Assembly (NCBI GenBank): GCA_017416915.1
Contig: JAFQAN010000032.1
Span: 1-64,000 of the forward strand
Source of the DNA: Alistipes sp.
Lineage (GTDB): Bacteria > Bacteroidota > Bacteroidia > Bacteroidales > Rikenellaceae
Length of the DNA stretch: 64,000 bases
Direction: 5' to 3'
In this document: piece by piece, positions 8,638-16,637 of the stretch
How positions within the stretch are numbered: the first letter of the stretch is position 1
Layout of the letters: the number at the start of each line of letters is the position of its first letter
Program-made: the position numbers and the translations under genes
Notes under the pieces: generated by a model
The model's input: the letters and a program-made list of their open reading frames with translations, nothing else
Databases searched by the model: none
What the model was told of the DNA's origin: nothing

Positions 8638-8734
8638 GGGCTACCGACAACGGCTCACTTGTTTGGAGACTTATAAACACAGCTTAGTAAAACATTAGGC
8701 GCGGGCATTGCCGCGCAATAAAACGAAGATAAAA

Positions 8735-9988
8735 ATGGAACAGAGAGTAGTTATCACTGGTATTGGTGCAATTACCCCCGTAGGTAACAAGGTCGAGCAG
8801 ACGTGGAAAAACCTCGTAGAGGGCAACTGCGGCATCGACTTTATCAAGGGCTACGACGAGTACAATCTCCCCGTGAAGGTTGCGGGACAGATTAAGGACT
8901 TCGACCAGTCGCAGTATGAGCTGAACGCAGGTTTGGCACGTCGTAGCGACAAGTTCTGCATATATGCTATGGCAGCGGCTTCGGACGCTATGAAGGATAG
9001 TGGCTTGAAGAGCGGCGAGAACATCGCTCCCGAGCGCTTGGGCGTATATATCGGCTCGGGCATCGGCGGTATGGATACATTCGTAAACCAGACTAAGGTG
9101 CTGCTTGAAGAGGGTGTAGGACGTATCTCGCCCTTCTTTGTACCTATGATGATATCGAACATCGCCTCGGGTAATGTGGCCATATCGCACAACGCACAGG
9201 GCGTATGTCTGCCCGTCGTTACGGCGTGTGCTACGGGTACTCACTCGGCAGGCGAGGCTTACCGCGCCATCAAGCACGGCTACGCCGACGCTATCATCAC
9301 GGGAGGTGCCGAGGCCTCGGTACACCCCTTGGCTATCGGCGGCTTTGCAAATAGCAAGGCGCTGTCGCGCTCGGAGGACCCGTTGCAGGCATCACTCCCC
9401 TTCTCGGCAGACCGACACGGCTTTGTTATTGCCGAGGGCGCAGGTATGATGGTGTTCGAGTCGTTGGAGAGCGCACAGAAGCGTGGCGCAAAGATCTACG
9501 CCGAGGTTGTGGGCTACGGCAACAGCTGCGACGCACACCACTTCACCGCACCCCACCCCGAAGGTATCCCCGCATCGCGCGCCATTAAGCAGGCCCTCGA
9601 CGAGGCTAAGTTTGACGCCGATAAGGACCTTCTCTATATCAACGCACACGGCACAGGTACGCCGCTGAACGACTCTTCGGAGACCAAGGCTATAAAGATT
9701 GCTATGGGCGAGGAGGCAGCCCGCAAGGCGATGATTACCTCGACGAAGTCTATCACGGGACATATGCTCGGCGCTACGGGTGCTGTGGAGCTTATCGCCT
9801 CGGCGTTGTCGCTCTACCACGGCATCGTTACCCCGACAATAGGTCTTACCAACCCCGACCCCGAGTGCGACCTGGACTACACACCGTTGAAGGCACGTAA
9901 GGCAGACCTGACGGTGGCTATATCTAACTCGCTCGGCTTCGGTGGCCATAACGCCTGCGTAGCACTGCGTAAGTGGGAGGGTAAATAG
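8735..9988 (+). CDS. fabF: 3-oxoacyl-ACP synthase II (FabF)
   Basis: I take the ATG at 8735 (MEQRVVITGIGAITPVG, 417 residues) rather than an upstream in-frame TTG, because it gives the family N-terminus. The KAS II Cys-His-His triad is Cys165 (TACATGTHS), His305 (NAHGTGTPL) and His343 (ITGHMLGATG). The enzyme elongates acyl-ACP by condensation with malonyl-ACP. It lies 97 bp after fabH and 41 bp before fabG, so the three are probably co-transcribed. Confidence 0.96.
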   Translation: MEQRVVITGIGAITPVGNKVEQTWKNLVEGNCGIDFIKGYDEYNLPVKVAGQIKDFDQSQYELNAGLARRSDKFCIYAMAAASDAMKDSGLKSGENIAPERLGVYIGSGIGGMDTFVNQTKVLLEEGVGRISPFFVPMMISNIASGNVAISHNAQGVCLPVVTACATGTHSAGEAYRAIKHGYADAIITGGAEASVHPLAIGGFANSKALSRSEDPLQASLPFSADRHGFVIAEGAGMMVFESLESAQKRGAKIYAEVVGYGNSCDAHHFTAPHPEGIPASRAIKQALDEAKFDADKDLLYINAHGTGTPLNDSSETKAIKIAMGEEAARKAMITSTKSITGHMLGATGAVELIASALSLYHGIVTPTIGLTNPDPECDLDYTPLKARKADLTVAISNSLGFGGHNACVALRKWEGK

Positions 9989-10029
9989 TCGCTCCGAGAA
10001 GAAATATTGAAAAACAAAAACTCAGAGAT

Positions 10030-10776
10030 ATGAAACTTTTGGAAGGAAAAGTGGCACTCGTAACGGGTGCTGGTCGTGGCATCGGCAAGGCTATCGCTTT
10101 GCGCTACGCTGCGGAGGGTGCAAATGTGGCATTCACCGATTTGGTAATCAACGAGGCTGTGGAGCAGACCGTAGCCGAGCTTGAAGCTATGGGCGTTAAG
10201 GCAAAGGCATACGCCTCAAACGCCGCTCTCTTTGACGAGACACACGATGTTGTAAAGCAGGTTGTTGAGGACTTCGGTCGTATCGACGTCCTTGTAAATA
10301 ATGCAGGCATCACGAAGGATGGACTTATGATGCGTATGTCGGAGGCACAGTGGGACGCAGTACTCAACGTAAACCTCAAATCGGCATTCAACTTCATCCA
10401 CGCCGTAGTTCCCGTTATGGCTAAGCAGCGTAGCGGCTCGATTATCAATATGTCGTCAGTCGTTGGCGTAAGCGGTAACGCTGGCCAGTGCAACTACTCG
10501 GCATCTAAGGCTGGTATGATAGGCTTGGCTAAGTCTATCGCCAAGGAGATGGGTCCCCGTGGCATCCGCGCAAACTGCATCGCTCCTGGCTTTATCATTA
10601 CCGAGATGACCAACCAGCTCTCGCAGGAGATTAAGGACCAGTGGGCAGCACAGATACCCTTGCGTCGTGGTGGTACGCCTGAGGATGTTGCCAATGTGGC
10701 GCTGTTCCTCGCTTCGGACCTGTCGTCATACGTGAGCGGTCAGGTTATCCACTGCTGCGGTGCTATGAACTGCTAA
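10030..10776 (+). CDS. fabG: 3-oxoacyl-ACP reductase (FabG)
   Basis: 248 residues, a classical short-chain dehydrogenase. It has the NADP-binding loop TGAGRGIGKA near the N-terminus, NNAG, the catalytic Ser in NMSSVVG (about 143), and Tyr156/Lys160 in NYSASKAG. It reduces the 3-oxoacyl-ACP made by FabF and FabH. It is last in the fab cluster and followed by a strong terminator. The ending GQVIHCCGAMNC is slightly unusual: the usual DGG near the C-terminus is replaced by a Cys-containing tail. Confidence 0.95.
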   Translation: MKLLEGKVALVTGAGRGIGKAIALRYAAEGANVAFTDLVINEAVEQTVAELEAMGVKAKAYASNAALFDETHDVVKQVVEDFGRIDVLVNNAGITKDGLMMRMSEAQWDAVLNVNLKSAFNFIHAVVPVMAKQRSGSIINMSSVVGVSGNAGQCNYSASKAGMIGLAKSIAKEMGPRGIRANCIAPGFIITEMTNQLSQEIKDQWAAQIPLRRGGTPEDVANVALFLASDLSSYVSGQVIHCCGAMNC

Positions 10777-10800
10777 GCTGTTGCAGATGGCAAAACTATG

Positions 10801-10832
10801 GGGGGCTGACTTTGGTCAGTCCCCATTTTTTT
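10801..10832 (+). terminator. Rho-independent terminator of the fab cluster
   Basis: GGGG-G-CTGAC (10801-10810) pairs with GTCAG-T-CCCC (10815-10824) across TTTG, followed by a run of seven T. It starts 25 bp after the fabG stop. Confidence 0.9.
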
Positions 10833-11660
10833 GAAAGGAGAAGAGCATTATCTGCTCGGGTAGGTAAAAACCTACCCGCAAAACGAAAGACGACCCGCAA
10901 CGTGGGAGGAGTGAGGAGCTTTTTGAGGGGAAAGGCGACCCGCAACGTGAGGGGCAGCGAGGTGCTTTGGGGCTGGGTAGCGTCGTCTCGTGGTCTCGTT
11001 ATCCCGTAGTCCCGTGGTCTCGATAGCACTCGGGGAGGTAAAAACCTACCCACAATGCGAAAGATGGCCCGCAAGGTGGGGGGGCGGGATGTTTTGGGTG
11101 CGAAGCTGACCCGCAATGTGGGGGGGGCGGCGAGGGTGTTTTGGGGATAATGTACGACCGTTCCGTGTCTCGCCGTCTTGTTGGCGCGCTACTCAGGCGT
11201 TCTCAGCCATTCTCAGGTGTTCTCAGTCAATAGCGCGCCACCCAGTCGTTCCCTGCCGTCTCGTGGTCTTGCTGTCCCGAAAGCGCTCGGGTAGGTAAAA
11301 ACCTACCCGCAAAGTGGGAGGGGCGAGTTGCTTTGGGGCGGGGCAGTGCGCGGAAGATGACCCGCAATGTGAGGGGAGACCCGCAACGTGAGGGGGAGTG
11401 CGTTTATAGCGTCGTCCCGAGGTCCTGTTGTCTTGTCGTCCCGTCGTCTCGCAGTCTCGATAGCACTCGGGGAGGTAAAAACCTACCCGCAAAATGTGAA
11501 GCCGACCCGCAAAGCGAGGGGGCGGGGTGTTTTGGGTGCGAAGCTGACCCGCAACGTGAGGGGTGGCGAGGTGCTTTGGGGCGGGGTTGCGCCGTCTCGT
11601 TATCCCATAGTCCTGAAAAGTGTGCGGGTAGGTAAAAACCTACCCGCAAAACGTGAAGAC
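10833..11660. repeat. Dense mosaic array of short repeats
   Basis: About 830 bp with no supported gene. It holds five GGGTAGG-type palindromes (10858-10877, 11032-11051 imperfect, 11289-11308, 11469-11488 imperfect, 11626-11645). Roughly a dozen copies of ACCCGCAA followed by GTGNGGGG-like sequence alternate with GCGAGGTGCTTTGGGG-like blocks. 8-nt TCYCGYRG runs lie near 10983-11030, 11255-11282, 11405-11465 and 11583-11613; 10-nt units and GGCGCGC lie near 11171-11240. Open frames here are repeat-encoded (Arg/Pro/Gly-rich) and rejected. Confidence 0.8.
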
Positions 11661-11773
11661 GACTCGCTCAGATCTTCCAGCGAACAACTTTCAACCATAT
11701 TTTTAATTCTTTCTCGCTCGTCTCCAACAAGTGTTGCATCTTCAAATAGCACTACGGCATCACTCTTTCTCAC
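11600..11773 (-). pseudogene. Truncated small gene running into the repeat array
   Basis: A GTG-started frame overlaps the end of the upstream remnant by four bases (GTGA). It encodes about 37 protein-like residues (for example AVVLFEDATLVGDERER and IKNMVESCSLEDL), then enters the GGGTAGG palindrome, which supplies the last ~20 residues (RFAGRFLPTR). The natural gene thus appears cut by the repeat array. Family unknown. Confidence 0.45.
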
Positions 11774-11957
11774 TCGATAATCTCTGCCGATACCTTTTTG
11801 TATTCAGTGTAAATAGATAAGTTATACTCGTTATTACGTTTTTTTCTACCCTTCTTATATCAAAGACATAGCCAAGGATAACACCTATAAGTACACAAAT
11901 AACACTTGTCGCCGATGTTAATATTACACTGTAATCAATAGTTGTTTGGTATATTGG
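11770..11957 (-). pseudogene. Decayed membrane-protein gene with homopolymer frameshift
   Basis: The minus strand encodes a hydrophobic segment (SVICVLIGVILGYVFDIRR) with an in-frame stop upstream and no start. After a run of seven A (T7 at 11839-11845 on the plus strand) the protein-like frame moves: adding one A would join it to NNEYNLSIYTEYKKVSAEII and a stop at 11772-11770. That stop overlaps the next remnant by GTGA, as in an operon. This looks like the 3' end of a small membrane-protein gene, truncated upstream and frameshifted. Family unknown. Confidence 0.45.
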
Positions 11958-12015
11958 TTAGTAAATTAGTTACTATTAGCTACTCCAAAAAGAGTTAAAG
12001 ATAAAAGATTAAATA

Positions 12016-12501
12016 TTAAAAAGCGGACACGGCGCGCACTGCGAAGTGATTGTTCGCACTTGTGCCTATGCCACCATGTGTCAGCACCCTGCAAGCATTC
12101 GTCCATTCATAAGAGTCTGGAAACTCATAGGTCCAATAAATAACATCTCCTATAAATTTCCCAGTGTTTATAATTAATGCTGTATTAACTTCTTCGAGGA
12201 CTTCCCTCAAACGACCTAACTCCTCAAAACTGGGCAAGCGCCAACCTGGATAAGATCCTGCCCACTCTGTCGCTTCATACCAAGTTACTTCATAACAACT
12301 ATCAAGGCTTAGAACCATGCCGTGCATTCCATCAGAAGTGACTACAAACACTACACCTCTTTGACCATTGACTGTGATAATATCACCCACCTCATAAGTT
12401 TCAGATGTTCCAGCATTAAAATCAAGCTCTGGCGTCGAGACCTCTGCCGACACGGTTGCTATCGTCGTAAGGGCAGCAAACAACAAAATTATTTTTTTCA
12501 T
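12016..12501 (-). CDS. Secreted Lcl/DUF1566-like single-domain protein
   Basis: 161 residues. An N-terminal signal peptide (MKKIILLFAALTTIATVSA) precedes one domain resembling the C-terminal domain of the large lipoprotein at 860-5272: GWRLPSFEELGRL corresponds to WYLPAKSEL, and FAVRAVSAF to YNVRAVVIF. This C-type-lectin-like fold is common in Bacteroidota surface proteins. The protein is probably periplasmic or surface-exposed; its ligand is unknown. It is first of three small secreted proteins in an AT-rich accessory stretch. Confidence 0.7.
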   Translation of the reverse strand: MKKIILLFAALTTIATVSAEVSTPELDFNAGTSETYEVGDIITVNGQRGVVFVVTSDGMHGMVLSLDSCYEVTWYEATEWAGSYPGWRLPSFEELGRLREVLEEVNTALIINTGKFIGDVIYWTYEFPDSYEWTNACRVLTHGGIGTSANNHFAVRAVSAF

Positions 12502-12525
12502 ATCTTCATTTTTTATAAGTTATTG

Positions 12526-12578
12526 TCCTGTACTGACCCCAAAAGTTTTTTGTCTAAACTTTTGGGGTCAGTACATCC
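12526..12578. mobile_element. IS-end palindrome with 3-bp direct repeats
   Basis: TGTACTGACCCCAAAAGTTT (12529-12548) and its exact reverse complement (12556-12575) are separated by only 7 nt. The pair is flanked by TCC on both sides (12526-12528 and 12576-12578). The arms begin with TGTA and resemble terminal repeats of IS3-type elements from Bacteroidota (from memory). With a 3-bp duplication this looks like a minimal non-autonomous element or an internally deleted insertion sequence. It could also act as a terminator between the flanking genes. Confidence 0.65.
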
Positions 12579-12604
12579 TTTGACCTTAATATATACACAC
12601 CAAA

Positions 12605-13021
12605 TTATTCCAATTTATAGGCTTTGTATTTTATAATATATTTTGTACCGCTACCGTTTAGTCTTGGTTCAGTGCGCTCATAATAATAGGTACGGTAACC
12701 GCTATAATACGCATCCGTTACTTGGAAATCAGTATTTTTTTCAAATTTCCAAATATAACTTTCCTGTGGTTGTAAAATGAATGATTTGGTTTCTTCAAGT
12801 GATCCTGAACCTACATAAAGTTCTGCATCCACACTAACAGGAATACTGTTCATATTAGTAAAAGAATAACCAAACCATTCATTTGATTCGGTATCGCCGA
12901 CAGAATAGTAAGATCCCTGATATTTTGCTACTTTTGTTTCTACCCCTCTCACCTCATTCTGTGCATACAGCTGTGTTGTAAAACCCAACATTACAACCAA
13001 CATTACAAATAATTTTTTCAT
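12605..13021 (-). CDS. Small secreted protein of unknown function
   Basis: I start at the ATG giving MKKLFVMLVVMLGF (138 residues); an upstream GTG would add four residues. The signal peptide ends TQLYAQ. The mature part is predicted beta-rich with many aromatic residues (YYSGYRTYYYER), suggesting a small beta-sandwich secreted across the inner membrane. No family recognised. It is the middle of three same-strand small secreted genes; 103 bp and the IS-like palindrome separate it from the 12016 gene. Confidence 0.65.
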   Translation of the reverse strand: MKKLFVMLVVMLGFTTQLYAQNEVRGVETKVAKYQGSYYSVGDTESNEWFGYSFTNMNSIPVSVDAELYVGSGSLEETKSFILQPQESYIWKFEKNTDFQVTDAYYSGYRTYYYERTEPRLNGSGTKYIIKYKAYKLE

Positions 13022-13093
13022 AATCTTATACACTTATTTGTGTCGTGCGCAACTTCTAAAATTGAGAATTTGTTATTTTACTAAATGTTTCTA

Positions 13094-13519
13094 TTAATCA
13101 TCATCTCTTCGGTCCTTGTTTACCATATTTCGTTCGCGACCAAATTGTACCGATACATAGCGTTCATACCCTCGTGGTACCTCATTGGGCCAAGCATAAA
13201 CATACTTATCCTCATTTTTCCTGCAACGTATTGTGCTTTGGAAATAGTCACTCACACGTTTACCTTTATATGAGAGATACCATTCAAAATTGTAGGATGT
13301 ATAATAACTTACACCATCATAGGGATCATTGTAATTTGTATTATATAGTATAACGCGATATGAACCATCTGATTGATATGTAATACTACTAACTTCGATA
13401 CCTGATGAAGATTTGTGTGTATTATATTCTGCACTTGATACATTAATGCTATGGTAAGCTTGCGCATACCCACAAAACCCTAATGATAAAAATAATGCTG
13501 TTAAAATAAAATGTTTCAT
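13094..13519 (-). CDS. Small secreted protein of unknown function
   Basis: 141 residues with signal peptide MKHFILTALFLSLGFCGYAQA. The mature protein is Tyr/Ser-rich and probably all beta (GVSYYTSYNFEWYLSYKG). It ends with a charged tail (NKDRRDDD). It resembles the neighbour at 12605 in size and composition, but not clearly in sequence. Function unknown. Confidence 0.65.
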   Translation of the reverse strand: MKHFILTALFLSLGFCGYAQAYHSINVSSAEYNTHKSSSGIEVSSITYQSDGSYRVILYNTNYNDPYDGVSYYTSYNFEWYLSYKGKRVSDYFQSTIRCRKNEDKYVYAWPNEVPRGYERYVSVQFGRERNMVNKDRRDDD

Positions 13520-13565
13520 CTTAATATGTTTTTACTAATGATTTATGCCCTAAATAGATATTATA

Positions 13566-13767
13566 TACGCACAAAAAAAAGCGCGGACAAAACTCCTTTA
13601 TTTGCTTCTGAGGTCTTCGACTACCTTGCACCAAATAACGAGTAAAGCCCACGCCGAAACGACGTGAGCGTCATCGCTTTACTCTTGGTGCTGTTTGAAA
13701 GTGTCGAAGTTTCAGAAGCCAGAATAAAAGATATAACGCTTTTTCTAATATGTCTAAAATGTGCGTA
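13566..13767. repeat. 202-nt near-complete imperfect hairpin
   Basis: Successive arms pair outward from a ~27-nt loop: GAGTAAAGC (13640-13648) with 13676-13684; GCACCAA (13628-13634) with 13685-13691; CTTCGAC (13615-13621) with 13703-13709; GCTTCTGA (13604-13611) with 13712-13719; AAAAAGCG (13576-13583) with 13737-13744; TACGCACA (13566-13573) with 13760-13767. No gene lies inside. It could be a structured RNA, a MITE-like element or a single-strand-folded recombination site. No known class was recognised, and attC boxes are not evident. Confidence 0.65.
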
Positions 13768-13929
13768 TCAAACTATACGCTTTGTTTCATAGGCAAAGTT
13801 TTTAATGTTTTTACAAAGTTAAGCAATTTTTTCGCAGAATACAACTTATTACATCTAATTTATACAACATAAACGGCTACATAATGGTAGCCAAAGCTCC
13901 GTAAAAATAGATATATTGGCTCTCCTCCT

Positions 13930-14361
13930 CTACCTTCCTGTTGAGCCGAAGCCGCCCTCGCCGCGCTCCGTGGCGTCGAGGACCTCAACCTCTTCCCACT
14001 CTACCTTCTCGTAGCGGGCAACAACCATCTGCGCAATACGCTCGCCTGGGTTAATCGTAAACTCCTCATTCGAGAGGTTTACCAAGATAACCTTGACCTC
14101 GCCACGATAGTCGGCATCGATAGTGCCTGGGGCGTTAAGCACCGAAATACCGTGCTTGGCGGCAAGACCGCTACGAGGACGCACCTGCGCCTCGGTACCC
14201 TCTTCGAGGGCGATATAGAGTCCCGTAGGTATCATCGCGCGCTCCAACGGTCGCAGCGTAACGGGGGTCTCGATATTGGCTTTAAGGTCCATACCTGCCG
14301 ACTGCTCGGTAGCATAGTGGGGCGTAGCATACGCCGACTTATTTACAATCTTTACCTTCAT
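13930..14361 (-). CDS. dut: dUTP diphosphatase
   Basis: 143 residues, the usual length of the trimeric dUTPase. It hydrolyses dUTP to dUMP, keeping uracil out of DNA and supplying dTMP synthesis. The conserved motifs appear in order: [26 protein letters not shown] with the catalytic Asp, ERIAQMV, and the C-terminal lid [11 protein letters not shown]. Confidence 0.96.
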   Translation of the reverse strand: MKVKIVNKSAYATPHYATEQSAGMDLKANIETPVTLRPLERAMIPTGLYIALEEGTEAQVRPRSGLAAKHGISVLNAPGTIDADYRGEVKVILVNLSNEEFTINPGERIAQMVVARYEKVEWEEVEVLDATERGEGGFGSTGR

Positions 14362-14400
14362 AGGGGTCTATTTTCATTAATTGTTTATCGCATACTGCTT

Positions 14401-14432
14401 CAAAGTTACAAAACATTATCTACTTTGGCAAG
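14401..14432 (-). promoter_or_regulatory. Probable dut promoter
   Basis: On the minus strand TAACTTTG (14408-14401) lies 20 bp from CTTG (14432-14429), close to the TTTG/TAnnTTTG consensus and 40 bp from the dut start. Confidence 0.45.
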
Positions 14433-14434
14433 TG

Positions 14435-14707
14435 TTACGCCCGACGACGTCGCAATGCAGCCTTCACACGCCTAACTCCCTCGACGCCCAAGATAAGAAG
14501 ACCGCCATACTGCGCCGTCTTTGCCAAGCCGAAGAACACCACCCACAACGCACCCTTCATTGCGGCACTTATAGGCAGCAACATCTGCGCAAAGGATATG
14601 ATATAGAGCGGTATAGCGCATAATAAAACGATGACTCCCGTACGGAACGAGAGTCCTTGAAGCCATCGTTTTATGCTATCTTTGGTGCGGCGAAAAAACT
14701 CTTTCAT
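14435..14707 (-). CDS. Small membrane protein of unknown function
   Basis: 90 residues with a basic amphipathic N-terminus (MKEFFRRTKDSIKRWLQG), two predicted membrane helices (about 22-45 and 52-75) and a very basic C-terminus (RRVKAALRRRR). It starts 35 bp after the MsbA-like gene on the same strand and so probably belongs to its transcript. No function is assigned. Confidence 0.7.
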   Translation of the reverse strand: MKEFFRRTKDSIKRWLQGLSFRTGVIVLLCAIPLYIISFAQMLLPISAAMKGALWVVFFGLAKTAQYGGLLILGVEGVRRVKAALRRRRA

Positions 14708-14741
14708 CGGCGTTTTATTGTCGCTTTTTTACTCTCTTGCG

Positions 14742-16574
14742 TTACGAGAACGACTGCATCTCGATAAGGTGGGCATAGATGCCTCCCTTAGCCAACAGCT
14801 CCTGATGTGTACCCTGCTCGGCAACACGTCCCTGGTCGATGACATATATGCGGTCGGCATTATATATGGTGCTGAGGCGGTGGGCGATGACCACCGAAGT
14901 ACGTCCTTCAAGCAGCTTTGTGAGGGCATCCTGCACTAACTTCTCGCTCTCGGTGTCGAGAGCCGATGTAGCCTCGTCGAGGATAAGTATCTCGGGGTTT
15001 TTGAGTACGGCACGGGCGATGCTTATGCGCTGGCGCTGACCTCCCGACAGCTTAGTACCACGGTCGCCGATATTTGTTTCGTAGCCCTCGGGGCTATCCA
15101 TAATGAAGCTATGTGCATTGGCAATCTTCGACGCCTCGACAACCTCGTCGTGCGTAGCCGAAGGACGGCCCATAAGGATATTACCCTCGATGCTATCGTT
15201 AAACAGCACCGTCTCTTGCGACACGATACTCATCTTGCGGCGCAACGACTCCTGATTAAACTCCTTAACCGAAACTCCATCGAAAAGTATTTCGCCCGCC
15301 TGAATATCGTAGAAACGCGGTATAAGCTCGCTGAGGGTAGATTTTCCACCTCCCGAAGCACCCACCAACGCCACGGTCTCACCCTTACGTATCGTTATCG
15401 ACACGTCGTTGATAACCTCGCGCGAGCCATCATACGAGAAGTGTACGTTTTTAAGCTCGATGCTCTCTTTCAAGCCCTCGAACTCACGGGCATTCTTCAT
15501 ATCCTTAACCTCGCTCTCGGCATCTATAATAGAGAAGATACGCTCGCCCGCAGCAACACCCTGATTGATGTTTGCAAACTGGTCGATAAACGAGCGAAGG
15601 GGTCGTGTAATCTGCGAGAAGGCGGCGATAAAGGCGATAAAGCCTGCTCCCTGTATCTCGCCATCAACAACGAGGCTACCACCAAAGACGAGGATGACAC
15701 CTACCGCCGTGATACCCAAAAACTCACTCATCGGCGATGCGAGTTGCTGGCGGCGCGCCATACTTATCATAAGCTGCGAGAAGTGGGCGTTTATCTTCTT
15801 AAACTTATCGGCGATAAACTCCGCAGCGTTATATCCCTTGACAATCTTCATACCTGCAAGCGTCTCATCCAATACCGACACCATATCGCCCATACGCTCC
15901 TGACCTCGCTTTGCGGGGTGGCGAAGACGCTTAACGATGTTACCGATAACAAGACCTACAATAGGCAAAAAGACGATGGCAAAGAGCGACAGCTGCCACG
16001 AGATACCTATCATCAGAGCCAAGTAGCCAATGATAAGGAAGGGGTCGCGGAAAGCCACCTGCAACGTATTGGTGATGCAGTACTGCACAACCATAACATC
16101 TTGCGTAATCTTCGACATAATGTCGCCCTTGCGCTGCTCGCTGAAATAGCCGACGTTCATATCCAACACTCGGGAAAACATCTCATCGCGCATACGCTGC
16201 AACGTGTTTACGCGAAGTCTCTCGACGGTCATTGCTGCCGCATAGCGAAAGAGGTTCGAGAAGAGGTTCATCACGATAGTTACCACAGCCAACATACCGA
16301 GGAAGTGTACGTGGTGCCACTCTTCGCCCTGCGTATGGGTATAGATGTAGCAGAGCAAATTGTTAAATCCCTCTGTGTTAAACTCCAAGCCTGGGAACTC
16401 ATATACGGGGGTAAAGACAAAGTCTTTCTCGAACATTGAGTTAAGGATGGGTATTATCATCGCATAGTTCACCGTATTAAATACGGCGTGTAATGCAGCG
16501 AAGATAAAATAGGGAATGGTATATCTCGACAGCGGCTTTGCGAAGCTTAGAAGTCGTAAATAGGTCTTAAACAT
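14742..16574 (-). CDS. MsbA-like ABC exporter (fused membrane and ATPase domains)
   Basis: 610 residues from the internal Met (MFKTYLRLL), preferred over one 17 codons upstream. The six-helix exporter domain (about 1-320) is followed by the ATPase: Walker A GASGGGKST, signature LSGGQRQR, Walker B ILILDEATSALD, and the H-loop His in VIAHRLST. Half-transporters of this type flip lipid A precursors or export other lipids and drugs at the inner membrane; the substrate is not determined by sequence. It lies 63 bp downstream of the NrnA-like gene on the same strand. Confidence 0.9.
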   Translation of the reverse strand: MFKTYLRLLSFAKPLSRYTIPYFIFAALHAVFNTVNYAMIIPILNSMFEKDFVFTPVYEFPGLEFNTEGFNNLLCYIYTHTQGEEWHHVHFLGMLAVVTIVMNLFSNLFRYAAAMTVERLRVNTLQRMRDEMFSRVLDMNVGYFSEQRKGDIMSKITQDVMVVQYCITNTLQVAFRDPFLIIGYLALMIGISWQLSLFAIVFLPIVGLVIGNIVKRLRHPAKRGQERMGDMVSVLDETLAGMKIVKGYNAAEFIADKFKKINAHFSQLMISMARRQQLASPMSEFLGITAVGVILVFGGSLVVDGEIQGAGFIAFIAAFSQITRPLRSFIDQFANINQGVAAGERIFSIIDAESEVKDMKNAREFEGLKESIELKNVHFSYDGSREVINDVSITIRKGETVALVGASGGGKSTLSELIPRFYDIQAGEILFDGVSVKEFNQESLRRKMSIVSQETVLFNDSIEGNILMGRPSATHDEVVEASKIANAHSFIMDSPEGYETNIGDRGTKLSGGQRQRISIARAVLKNPEILILDEATSALDTESEKLVQDALTKLLEGRTSVVIAHRLSTIYNADRIYVIDQGRVAEQGTHQELLAKGGIYAHLIEMQSFS

Positions 16575-16637
16575 ACGGTGCTTAATATTAGTAATGCTCG
16601 TTCGGGCGGTGTGCTGAACGAGCATAGTTTCTCTTGT

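Noticed and set aside
8708..8734. Upstream TTG start for fabF adding nine residues
   Set aside because: The ATG at 8735 gives the conserved family N-terminus MEQRVVITGIG. Similar upstream TTG or GTG starts were rejected for batA (57990), the 31942 and 32500 secreted proteins and the 13021 protein.
10796..11780. Several 60-130-codon frames rich in Arg, Pro, Gly and Ser
   Set aside because: All are translations of the short repeats; the same peptides (for example VGRFLP, GKNLPAK) recur wherever the palindrome occurs and no start signals are seen. Only the segments beyond 11660 look gene-derived.
13566..13767. Integron attC site next to a small cassette-like gene set
   Set aside because: The hairpin is long enough, but the RYYYAAC/GTTRRRY boxes at the ends are not visible, only one copy exists and there is no integrase.
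15111..16439. A 442-codon open frame on the plus strand
   Set aside because: It is antisense to the MsbA-like ABC transporter, whose Walker A, signature and Walker B motifs are intact; the plus-strand product has no recognisable motif.
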